Source: CAYSVN01 sp964434585 (lineage in GTDB: Bacteria; Patescibacteriota; Gracilibacteria; Peribacterales; Peribacteraceae). Taken from it: 9,366 bases of DNA. The DNA is taken from positions 1-9,366 of the forward strand of contig CAYSVN010000046.1 of the NCBI GenBank assembly GCA_964434585.1, given 5' to 3'. A program made the position numbers and the translations under genes. The notes beneath the pieces are model-generated. The model was not told the origin of the DNA, did no database searches, and saw only the letters and a list, made by a program, of their open reading frames with translations. Of this stretch, positions 1-7,700 are shown in pieces. Within the stretch, counting starts at the first letter, position 1; each line of letters opens with the position of its first letter.

Positions 1-1294
1 GTACTATTCCTACCCCTTCTACGATTGTTACTATTAATAATATGCAGACTATCACAAATGAAAAGCTAATACTTTTTGGTTTTTCTTGTGCCTTGTGGAG
101 CATTCCAAGCATTAACCAAAAAGGGAGTGCTATGCCTACGAACTGTAAATTAAAATCAATCATTACATGTGCTAAAACACCAAGGATTCCTATTAACAAA
201 AAGCCACATGCTACGTCTTTGTTTATAAGTACTTTCTTTAAGCCTATCCAAACTGAGCCTGCAATGAGCATAAATAACATTAGCATTGTTAACAGTCCTC
301 GTTCGGTTGCTATTTTTAACCATAAGTTATGCGCATGGTCGCTTGTTGCTAGTACACCTGTTTGGTAATAGGGCTGAATAAACCTAAAACTATATGGCCC
401 GTATCCGAGCAGCTTTTCCTTTACTGTCGCTGTTTTTATTATCTGTAGTGATTGTTGCCAAAACTGCGAACGTTCTGAGGCTGACGATTTACCTTCGGCT
501 GCTTGGAATGTTACCTTGTCACTAACATCTTGTATTGGATGATATATAGATCTAATTTGATTTACTCCAAAAAATAACATAATGCTCGTTATTATTATCG
601 CTACTATATTTATTACTGATTTTTTATGAAGTAGTATTTTTTTATTCATCCACACTTGAGCTGCCAGCAGTAATATCAACTGTCCACTAAAGGCTATTAA
701 AGCACCACGCGAGAAACTTAGTAGCAAGCACCCAATAATAACACCAAGGCCTAACACTCTTAATATACGGTGTTTTATTAGTAAAAATAATGGCCATACC
801 AGCAGTAGGTATTCCGCCCAGGCATTTGGCCAGTAGTCTGTATGGAAACGCCAATCAAAAAATGTGCCTACCATTCTATTAATAGGTTGGCCAATATATA
901 CAAACAGCCCTACTAAACAGGCTATTATTGTTACTACTTGTAATGTTTTTATAATGCTTTGTTTTACATTTTTTTGTTGCCAAAAATTTATTGACCATAA
1001 AAATAACAAACCCAAGCTAACGGTTTGTAGTATTTCATCTAATCCATAATTTTTGGTGGAACTAAGCACCCAACTAAGGATACTTAGCCCCATGAATAAG
1101 TATGTGCACCAGGTTAACCAATTTGGTGCCTGTGGTACAGCTTTCTTTTTTCTATCTTGCCACCACTGTAATGTAATAATAGCAAAAGTTAGTGCGACAA
1201 GCCCCCAGGTGGCATCTAAGCTTTTGCCACCTCGCCAAAGTACAGCTACGGTTAATCCAATTGTTAATAGCCATGTTTGGAGCTTTATAGTCAT
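1..1294 (-). CDS. O-antigen ligase/polymerase-like polytopic membrane protein (Wzy_C/WaaL type), C-terminus cut by window edge
   Basis: The minus strand is open from ATG at 1294 to the left edge: 431 codons with no stop, so the gene continues outside the window. The product is strongly hydrophobic with about ten membrane segments. Family hallmarks are visible: GTFFDWRFHTDYWPN followed by a hydrophobic stretch (about residues 144-175), SFSRGALIAF (193-202), a long polar, presumably external loop (about 245-325) containing SERSQFWQQSL and LLGYGPYSF, and then SDHAHNLWLKIATERG (318-333), which matches the conserved H-N-x-W/Y-L...E-x-G signature of O-antigen ligases. Such proteins join or polymerise undecaprenyl-linked glycans at the outer face of the membrane. 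The start is fixed by an in-frame TAA four codons upstream, and AAGG lies about 10 nt before the ATG. It is divergent from the LCP gene, which supports a surface-glycan role. Ligase, polymerase and protein glycosyltransferase activities cannot be told apart here. Confidence 0.85.
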   Translation of the reverse strand, partial: MTIKLQTWLLTIGLTVAVLWRGGKSLDATWGLVALTFAIITLQWWQDRKKKAVPQAPNWLTWCTYLFMGLSILSWVLSSTKNYGLDEILQTVSLGLLFLWSINFWQQKNVKQSIIKTLQVVTIIACLVGLFVYIGQPINRMVGTFFDWRFHTDYWPNAWAEYLLLVWPLFLLIKHRILRVLGLGVIIGCLLLSFSRGALIAFSGQLILLLAAQVWMNKKILLHKKSVINIVAIIITSIMLFFGVNQIRSIYHPIQDVSDKVTFQAAEGKSSASERSQFWQQSLQIIKTATVKEKLLGYGPYSFRFIQPYYQTGVLATSDHAHNLWLKIATERGLLTMLMLFMLIAGSVWIGLKKVLINKDVACGFLLIGILGVLAHVMIDFNLQFVGIALPFWLMLGMLHKAQEKPKSISFSFVIVCILLIVTIVEGVGIV

Positions 1295-1384
1295 GAATGT
1301 AGTTTACCTTTTTTTTATCATTATCCAAGCAACTATCTTCCAAGATATTTTATTCAAGTTAGATTTGGTGTAGACTGGTGTCTC
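1295..1384. promoter_or_regulatory. Divergent intergenic region between the ligase-like gene and the LCP gene
   Basis: These 90 bp must hold the promoters of both divergent genes. On the minus strand GATAAT (plus positions 1320-1325) is a possible -10 box for the ligase-like gene. Only a poor -35 match (TATCTT) lies 16 bp further upstream. A run of eight T on the plus strand (1309-1316) is the A-run just before the AAGG ribosome site of the minus-strand gene. I could not place a convincing plus-strand promoter; TAGACT at about 1371-1376 is the best -10 candidate and would give an almost leaderless LCP transcript. Confidence 0.35.
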
Positions 1385-2917
1385 ATGAATTTTAAGAAAC
1401 GTGTTGTACAACAAGAGCCTAAAAAAAAGCTACCTTGGCGTGCCATTGGTGGAGGACTGCTAGCTGTGGCAACAATACCAGCTGGAATTTTTGCGTGGCG
1501 CAAAGCTCGTAAAAAATCTTTACCAACCCAATCGACTGATAATGCGCCAATGCTTAAGAAAATGCTCTCACTTGCTGTTGTTATTGCTATTTTGTTCTTA
1601 TTATTCTTTTTTATTCAATCGGTTATTGCGTCGCTTGCAAACATGGAGCTTTCTTCTGTGCCGCTTAGTGGCAGTGTTCCAAAAGATGATAGCAATAGAA
1701 CAAATGTACTTTTACTAGGACAAGGAGATGATGACCATGATGGATTTAATTTAACCGATAGTATTATTGTAGCGAGTGTTGATTGGTCTGGCAGTGGTAC
1801 AGTAAGTATGCTTAGTCTGCCGCGTGATTTATATTTTTTGAAAACTAATAAATTAGGTCGAGCAAAAATTAATACATTTTATCGTGACAGGAGTTATGTT
1901 CTTGAAGAGCGCGGTTTAGATGAGAATGAAGCTTCTATACAGGCAATGGCAGATGTTAAAGAAGAAATTGAAGTTATTACAAACTTAGAAATTCATGGAG
2001 TTGTTAAAATTAACTTTACTGCCTTTGTTGAAGCTGTTGATGCCTTGGGTGGTATAGAAATTAATGTTCCAGAAGCTATTTATGATAGCCAATATCCTGG
2101 CCCTAACTATACCTACGCACCGTTTAGAATTAGCGCGGGCCAGCAAACTATTGATGGGGAAACGGCTCTTAAGTATGCTCGTAGCCGTTATAGTACAAGT
2201 GATTTTGATAGATCTGCTCGCCAACAGCAAATTATTGCAGCCATTCTTAGTAAGGTGCAAACAGGTAATTTATTTAAAAAAGCTTCACAGATCTCTAAGT
2301 TGTACGAAAGCCTTAGTAGTAATATAGAAAGCACCTTTAACTTACCAGAGCTTATTAATCTTGCTAACAAAGGACGTAAGCTTGATAGATCTCGTCTTAT
2401 TACCTTACAACTTAATGACCGAAATGGACTCTATGGAGAGCCACTGCAACCTGGAGGAATGCTTTATAATCCACCGCGTGACCAATTTGGTGGTGCTGCC
2501 GTACTGCTTCCAATCTCTATTCCAGAATTTCCAGTAACATTCGAGCAAATTCAAGATTTCTCTTATCTGTTTTATCGTGATCATGATATTCGTTTACCAG
2601 GTAATGGCATACATGTTTACAACTCTAGTGGACCTAGTGGTTCTGCAGAAAGGCTTGGCTGGGAACTGTTTAGGTTTGGTTATCCGTTAGAAAAATTTGG
2701 TAACATTCGACTAGATGATAATGATGAAAGGGCAGAGTATCTTGAAAGCTTTATTGCTGTTGCTGCTGGTGATGAATATTTAGCAAAAGACTTATCAGAA
2801 TTATTAAGTATTCCAATTGTTATTAATCATCCAGAGCTACTAACAGCTCAGTCTAATGTTGCTATTGTATTAGGGGAAGACTATACTTTTAAACGTCTTA
2901 AGACCCTTATTGAATAA
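1385..2917 (+). CDS. LytR-CpsA-Psr (LCP) family cell-wall glycopolymer phosphotransferase with LytR_C domain
   Basis: LCP proteins transfer lipid-linked anionic or other glycans to peptidoglycan outside the membrane. Numbering from ATG 1385 (510 residues), the protein has a basic N-terminus, a membrane segment at about 18-38, a basic linker and a second membrane segment at about 61-83. The LCP domain follows (about 105-290): NVLLLGQGD, TDS (124-126), SLPRD with R147/D148, KINTFY (161-166), the VDALGGIEINVP stretch (218-229), and ALKYARSR with R266/R268 followed by DFDRSARQQQ with D275/R276/R279. These are the conserved residues that bind the polyprenyl-pyrophosphate substrate in this family. 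A C-terminal LytR_C-like domain begins at about 408 (GIHVYNSSG). Two membrane segments are unusual, since one is typical. The reading frame is open upstream to 1277, but that start would overlap the divergent ligase gene and encodes non-conserved sequence. ATG 1385 is preferred even though no clear Shine-Dalgarno precedes it. It is probably co-transcribed with the membrane protein 14 bp downstream. Confidence 0.92.
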   Translation: MNFKKRVVQQEPKKKLPWRAIGGGLLAVATIPAGIFAWRKARKKSLPTQSTDNAPMLKKMLSLAVVIAILFLLFFFIQSVIASLANMELSSVPLSGSVPKDDSNRTNVLLLGQGDDDHDGFNLTDSIIVASVDWSGSGTVSMLSLPRDLYFLKTNKLGRAKINTFYRDRSYVLEERGLDENEASIQAMADVKEEIEVITNLEIHGVVKINFTAFVEAVDALGGIEINVPEAIYDSQYPGPNYTYAPFRISAGQQTIDGETALKYARSRYSTSDFDRSARQQQIIAAILSKVQTGNLFKKASQISKLYESLSSNIESTFNLPELINLANKGRKLDRSRLITLQLNDRNGLYGEPLQPGGMLYNPPRDQFGGAAVLLPISIPEFPVTFEQIQDFSYLFYRDHDIRLPGNGIHVYNSSGPSGSAERLGWELFRFGYPLEKFGNIRLDDNDERAEYLESFIAVAAGDEYLAKDLSELLSIPIVINHPELLTAQSNVAIVLGEDYTFKRLKTLIE

Positions 2918-2931
2918 ATTATTTATACATA

Positions 2932-3903
2932 ATGACACCTCGTGACATCATTGCGCGCGCTTGGACTATGACGCTAGAAGAAAAAGTGTTGTGGCCATGG
3001 GGAATCGTCACTGCGTTTGCAGAAACACTACAGTCTGTGCAGTTTATCTCTTTACAATCTTGGTATTTTTATACATTGATTGTTGATAAACGAAGAGTGG
3101 ACTTTGTGGCAGTGTGGAACACTATTACCGATACACTTCCAATGTGGTTTATTGTTTTTATTGCTATAACTTGGGGCTTAACTTGGTCTATTACTAAGCT
3201 TATTCCCACTTTTTCTAAAGGAGCTATTATTGGATTGGCTGCTAAAATTCATAATGAACAAGATCATCGTGGTGGTCTGGTAATGGCGCTTTATAATTTT
3301 GTAAAAATTGCAGAATTCCATGGTATGTTTATGCTTGCCAATACCAGCTTAGTACTTTGGTGTAGCTCGCTCGCTATTCGCTGGTTAGATGACGGTGGCT
3401 CTACTGCTGTTACATTAATTGTATTATGGACATTGTGGTTTTTTAGCTCATTTTTGTATTTAATTTCTAGCTTTGCAGAAGAGGGTGTTGTTATTAAAAA
3501 ACATGGTGTGTTTAAAGCGGTATCCGAAAGTATGAAACTCTTTGTGTCCCATGTTGGACATATTGTCTTTGTTATGATTTTACTCCTTGTTATTTCTATT
3601 CGTATTTTTGTAAGCGCAGTAGCGTTTGTACTGCTCCCCATTATTGTAATTGGTATTGCTTTGGGGCTTATGACGTTTCTTTCTAAGGTGGTTAGCGCCT
3701 TAATTGCTGGTGTTATTGGTATCGCTCTATTGGCTGTTGTAAGTTACTTCTTTAGTTATTTAGTTCTGTTCCAGCAAACAGTGTGGACGCTTACGTATAT
3801 GGAGCTTAGTAAACTTAAAGATGTTGATGTCATTGATGAATCAGCAGAGGTTTCTGAAACTCCAGTGATGGGAGAAGTTTCTCCTGCGCCAATAGCTGCA
3901 TAA
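2932..3903 (+). CDS. Polytopic membrane protein of unknown function, second gene of the LCP operon
   Basis: This 323-residue protein is not one I can assign to a named family. It starts with an amphipathic, Trp-rich region (ARAWTMTLEEKVLWPWG, then a hydrophobic stretch). The pattern of an Ala/Trp helix followed by a L-W-x-x-G turn recurs in several families of bacterial six-helix membrane proteins of unknown function. Hydrophobic segments lie at about residues 70-92, 126-146, 158-180, 208-242 (long enough for two helices) and 248-284. The C-terminal 35 residues are acidic, polar and Pro/Ala-rich, so probably a cytoplasmic or disordered tail. No catalytic motif was seen. The ATG lies 14 bp after the LCP stop and has no Shine-Dalgarno, which suggests translation coupled to or dependent on the same transcript. 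Co-transcription suggests a supporting role in envelope assembly, but this rests on context alone. Confidence 0.8.
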   Translation: MTPRDIIARAWTMTLEEKVLWPWGIVTAFAETLQSVQFISLQSWYFYTLIVDKRRVDFVAVWNTITDTLPMWFIVFIAITWGLTWSITKLIPTFSKGAIIGLAAKIHNEQDHRGGLVMALYNFVKIAEFHGMFMLANTSLVLWCSSLAIRWLDDGGSTAVTLIVLWTLWFFSSFLYLISSFAEEGVVIKKHGVFKAVSESMKLFVSHVGHIVFVMILLLVISIRIFVSAVAFVLLPIIVIGIALGLMTFLSKVVSALIAGVIGIALLAVVSYFFSYLVLFQQTVWTLTYMELSKLKDVDVIDESAEVSETPVMGEVSPAPIAA

Positions 3904-3932
3904 AAAACAAGGCAGTCCGCGAAGGAACTGCC
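3902..3932 (-). terminator. Rho-independent terminator of the minus-strand cassette gene
   Basis: Read on the minus strand, GGCAGT-T-CC, loop TTCGC, GG-ACTGCC forms an 8-bp GC-rich stem with one bulged T (plus positions 3911-3932), followed directly by TTGTTTTTTA (3910 down to 3901). This is a textbook layout for a transcript coming from the gene at 3992-4585. The T-run overlaps the stop codon of the convergent membrane-protein gene. In the plus direction the same hairpin is followed by a poor tract (GAGCACTCTTTT), so its main job is on the minus strand. Confidence 0.8.
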
Positions 3933-3945
3933 GAGCACTCTTTTA

Positions 3946-3961
3946 TGAATCTGGAGATTCA
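3946..3961. repeat. Small perfect hairpin between convergent genes
   Basis: TGAATC, loop TGGA, GATTCA: a 6-bp perfect inverted repeat with a four-base loop. It lies between the minus-strand terminator (3902-3932) and the proposed plus-strand terminator (3963-3985). No T-run follows it on either strand, so it is not a terminator by itself. Confidence 0.4.
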
Positions 3962-3962
3962 C

Positions 3963-3985
3963 TAGGCTAAGTGAGACCTATTTTT
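3963..3985 (+). terminator. Probable Rho-independent terminator of the LCP/membrane-protein operon
   Basis: TAGGCT, loop AAGTG, AG-A-CCTA folds into a 6-bp stem with one bulged A, followed immediately by TTTTT (3981-3985). A competing 5-bp stem (TCACT/AGTGA, 3959-3974) overlaps it. The position, 60 bp past the operon stop and just before the convergent gene's stop codon, fits a plus-strand terminator. The stem is weak, so confidence is moderate. Confidence 0.5.
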
Positions 3986-3986
3986 C

Positions 3987-4003
3987 ATTCGCTAAATGCG
4001 AAT
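3987..4003. repeat. Hairpin over the 3' end of the cassette gene
   Basis: ATTCGC, loop TAAAT, GCGAAT forms a 6-bp perfect stem, extendable by flanking T4/A4 with one bulged C. It covers the TAG stop codon and last codons of the minus-strand gene. It lacks a following T-run in the minus direction. In the plus direction TTTTTT comes only at 4011-4016. It could stabilise the 3' end of the message, but no function can be assigned. Confidence 0.35.
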
Positions 4004-4585
4004 AAAACCGTTTTTTGTTGCATCTGGATATGGTAATTCCGGTTGCAATTGTGGTGTGGCGATGTTGTATGGAATGTAGATGCATTCATTGTGTACAACC
4101 GCGCAAGCTTCGTCTGCGTTTGGATTTTTCCCCGAAATGGCAGATGTTACATTGCCTTTTCGAGCTGAACCAAAGTAGCTCGTCCAAAGCGATCTTTCTC
4201 GATCGATGATTTCTGGCGGAAACCCAAAATCGTGAGCATCGTACTTTTTGAAAAATTCAATCATCTGCGGCCGATGCCTCAGTTGAAGAATTCTTGTTGG
4301 AAGGCCAAAGATTGATTCGAGCATTACCTTGGAAGGTGCTATTAGGTGAAATGGTTTTGAAAATGCTTGCACATCTCCAAATGATTCCACATTGATTTGC
4401 CCCCATCGAACTGTTCGATTAGGTTCTGAGATTGAGCCAACTTGACCTAGTCTAGTTGCAACTGAGCACCCAGTCTCACCCCCAAGACCATTTCCTTGCA
4501 TTGCAACAATGGTTGGCCTTGATAGTACAAGACCTTTGTGAAATGCCTTAGTTCCTTCTTCGAAGGGGATATCACGTACTTTCAT
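3992..4585 (-). CDS. Hypothetical protein, 197 residues, atypical composition; probable acquired gene
   Basis: I do not recognise this protein. It looks soluble: no signal peptide, no membrane segment. It has a Gly-rich stretch near the N-terminus (MQGNGLGGETGCS, about residues 29-41), and four cysteines in all. Aromatic and basic residues are common from about 90 to 145, and the tail is Pro-rich. Its DNA stands out: GC about 45 percent against about 37 percent in neighbours, Leu mostly CTT/CTA with a single TTA, and Arg spread over CGA, AGA and AGG, whereas neighbours favour TTA and CGT. AAAGGG (4596-4601) lies 10 nt before the ATG, a near-consensus promoter lies upstream and a strong terminator downstream, so it is an independent transcription unit. 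These signals, plus an open frame of this length, support a real gene. Composition and isolation suggest horizontal acquisition. Confidence 0.72.
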   Translation of the reverse strand: MKVRDIPFEEGTKAFHKGLVLSRPTIVAMQGNGLGGETGCSVATRLGQVGSISEPNRTVRWGQINVESFGDVQAFSKPFHLIAPSKVMLESIFGLPTRILQLRHRPQMIEFFKKYDAHDFGFPPEIIDRERSLWTSYFGSARKGNVTSAISGKNPNADEACAVVHNECIYIPYNIATPQLQPELPYPDATKNGFIRI

Positions 4586-4595
4586 ATTTAGCTTA

Positions 4596-4601
4596 CCCTT
4601 T
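4596..4601 (-). promoter_or_regulatory. Ribosome binding site of the cassette gene
   Basis: AAAGGG on the minus strand, 10 nt upstream of the ATG at 4585. It is one of the few clear Shine-Dalgarno sequences in the window and supports that start codon. Confidence 0.6.
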
Positions 4602-4647
4602 CAAGGTTTGCAGGATATTTCTAGAATTGTAAAAAAACGACTTTATT

Positions 4648-4675
4648 ATTATATACTTTAATTATTATTAGTCAA
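4648..4675 (-). promoter_or_regulatory. Near-consensus sigma-70 type promoter of the cassette gene
   Basis: On the minus strand TTGACT (plus 4670-4675) is separated by 16 bp from a perfect TATAAT (plus 4648-4653). Transcription would start near 4641, giving a leader of about 55 nt before ATG 4585. The surrounding 150 bp are extremely AT-rich (around 20 percent GC), so chance -10 boxes are common here. Having both boxes at correct spacing is still notable and is by far the best promoter match in the window. Confidence 0.7.
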
Positions 4676-4738
4676 TAATATATATTAGAACCTAAAATAT
4701 TCTACTATGCAATACTATATATTTGATAATATCTTTAA

Positions 4739-4750
4739 AGAGGATTATTG
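4739..4750 (+). promoter_or_regulatory. Ribosome binding site and TTG start of the LTD-nuclease gene
   Basis: AGAGGA (4739-4744) lies 4 nt (counted from GAGG) before TTG at 4748 and 16 nt before the first ATG at 4760. The spacing favours the TTG start, though it is slightly short. Either start gives a good signal peptide; TTG adds only MSAA. The upstream region is AT-rich and contains GATAAT at 4725-4730 and TATACT at 4652-4657, but no convincing -35 partner, so the promoter is not assigned. Confidence 0.5.
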
Positions 4751-7700
4751 TCAGCTGCTATGTATAGTAAAGCTAAGTACTGGCGTTGGGGATTAATCTT
4801 CTTACTACTTGGGTTTTCCCAGTTAGCATTGGCTAATATTCGCTTTGCGGAAGTTATGTGGATGGGGACAGATTTAAGTACAGCAGACGAGTGGATAGAA
4901 CTGTACAGTGAAATTGAAACTGATATAAGCGGATGGTCGTTATCTAAGCTTAGCAGTTCTGGTAGTGGACATGACATTCTATTAACGTTTGCTACCGGTA
5001 CTGTATTACTTGCTGGTGAAGTATTTTTAATAAGTAACTATCCTGTTACTGATTCAAGATTAGCAGTAGAACCTCATTTAGTTGATACAGCGCTTAGTAT
5101 TCCCAACAGCAAGCTTCAACTTTATTTGCATAATGAAAGTGGGGAACTGATCGATATAGTAGATGATGCAATTGGCGCACCAATGGCAGGGGAAAATAGT
5201 AGTGGGACTGGCACACGTACAAGTATGGTCCGGGTTGATTACAATTTAACTGGAGATAATCCTGATGCCTGGGAATCGAATGCAGAACAATGTGGATGGG
5301 ATGAAGGATTTGATTACCTCTTTGGCTCACCTGGCTTTTTGAAATGTCCGAATAACACAGATAATTCATCATCTAGCTCTTCTTCAAATAACTCTAATTC
5401 AACTTCATCTAGCAGCTCCAATACCTCTTCTTCTGATACCCTTACTTGGAGCGGTCTTATTATTTCTGAGGTGCTTAGTAATCCAGTAGGAGCGGATATG
5501 TATGAATGGGTAGAGTTAGCAAATTTAAGTAATTCTGCAGTGACTTTACTTGGTGTTGTATTAAGCGATGAGCAGAATCAATATGTATTTACTGGTACCA
5601 TATTACAAGCAGGGGAGTATCGAATTTTTGGTAAAGATATTACTGGCTTGGCATTACAAAATGATGGCGAATTGCTAACACTTGCATACTCTGGAGTTGT
5701 TATTGACCAAATGCAGTATATGGAAACGGCGGAAGGAGTGGCAGTTGGACGTATGCCTGAATCGGATAAACTTGAAGTACTGTGTGGACCAACACCAAAT
5801 ACAGAAAATACTTTAGAGCCAGCTACGATTGCTATTGATATTCAATCTGGTAGTAGTGAAGGCTATGGTTCTGCTTCGCTTAATTTACAAGCGGTCAGTA
5901 TTAGTGGGGCATCTCTTAACAATATGGAGTGCTTGTGGCAATTTGGTGAAGGTGATACTAGCGATAGCTGTAATCCATTATCATATAGGTTTAATGCTAT
6001 TGGTGAACATGAAGTTACACTCGAGGCTACTAATTATTGTGGGCAGCTACAAACTGACTCATTACAAGTTTTGGTTAAACCAAAAAAAACTTCTGGTAAT
6101 CAGTCCGGTAGTCAACCGAGTAGTGAAACTGATTGTAATGACGATGCTAGCAATATTATTATTTCGGAATTTATTCCTAATCCAAAAGGAAGTGATAATG
6201 AAGAATGGATAGAGCTCTATAACCCAGCTAGCCATACAGTAAAGCTTTGTGGTCTTTGGCTTGATGACGACGAAGGCGGTAGTAGTCCTTACCATCTAAA
6301 AAACTATAATATTGCTGCAAATTCTTATTTGGTTGTTTCTCGTTCAGATTCTCGTTTGGCACTTAACAATACTGATGATGCCGTGCGACTGCTTGCAAAG
6401 CAAGCTGGAAGCTATAACGTGCAGTCAGAGGTATTGTATAAATCTTCCAATGAGGGGCAGTCTTATAGCTTGCGTGAGGATGGCATTTATACTTGGACGC
6501 CCTACGTAAGTCCCGGTGAACAAAATGTGTTTAAAACTTATAGTAAGCAGTATGAGCATGAGACCATTGTTATTAGTAGCGCTCTGCCTAACCCGGATGG
6601 ACAAGATAGTGGCGTAGAGTGGATAGAGCTTATTAATGTAAGTAATACTGCACAAAAGCTTGATGATTGGTATTTGTACTCAGCTAAAAATTCTGATGTG
6701 CTTATTGGTAACTTAGAGCCAGGTAAGGTTAAACGGTTAATGGCTAAAGATATTGGGTTAGTCTTAAAAAATACTGAGAGTAATTTAAAACTCTATAGCC
6801 CCGATGGTCAATTGCAATCATCGTTAATGTGGACCAAAGCAGTTAGCGGTCGTGTATACGAGCGAGCAACCATTTTTGATGACGCTGTTGAGGTCGCGGT
6901 GTTGGATGTTATTGATGGTGATACATTTAAAGTACAAGTTGACGATGTTGCAGTGCTACCTAAAGATGTTCAAGAGCATCTTGGTATCTTTAATGGTACT
7001 ACTATATTTACTGTTCGTATGTTAGGTATTAATACTCCAGAAACAAACCATCCTACTAAAGCAGTAGAACAGTATGGACAAGAAGCTAAAGCACTAGCTA
7101 CCGATTTACTAAAAGGTAAACAGGTTAGCCTTACGTTTGATGATACTCGACTTGGAAAATATAACCGTATACTGGCCTATGTTCAATTGCCTGATGGTCG
7201 AAACGCTCAAGAAGTTTTACTGCGCAGAGGGTTAGCTTTTGCTTATACTACGTATCCATTTTCTCAACTTCACTGGTATCAATCATTACAACAAGAAGCT
7301 AAAAAGAATCAAGTAGGCATGTGGAGCAGTGCAGAAGTTAAAGAGGTGTTAGACGTTGCAGGTGTAGAAGAGGTTTCTCAATTAAGTGGAGCGTTGATAG
7401 CTCCTTTTGAGATTTCTGAAACATTTGATACCCCTGCAACATCTGCCATGTTATATTTGCCAATTCAATTAGAGTTTCGAGAAGTGTATAGCGCGCCTGG
7501 TGATGATGAGGAAGAATGGATCGTGCTTTATAACCCAACAGAGCAAGCTATTGATATTACAGGATACATTCTTGATGATATTCGTGATGGAGGTAGTAAG
7601 CCACATGTATTAAATGAAATTATTATTGAACCCCTAAGTGAATACTATTTACCATCACCTGTTATTTTAAATAATGGTGGAGATACTCTGTGGCTACTTA

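Noticed and set aside
1152..1343. Minus-strand open frame of 63 codons
   Set aside because: It is out of frame with the ligase-like gene and overlaps its start; the residues match nothing recognisable.
42..1373. Several short plus-strand open frames (42-368, 864-1049, 1053-1373) over the ligase-like gene
   Set aside because: They are antisense to a well-supported minus-strand gene with clear family motifs and have no family features themselves.
1277..1384. N-terminal extension of the LCP protein to ATG 1277
   Set aside because: It would overlap the start of the divergent gene and adds 36 non-conserved residues before an N-terminus (MNFKKR) typical of this family.
3756..3962. Minus-strand 68-codon frame downstream of the cassette gene
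   Set aside because: It lies mostly antisense to the membrane-protein gene and spans the terminator hairpin; no supporting features.
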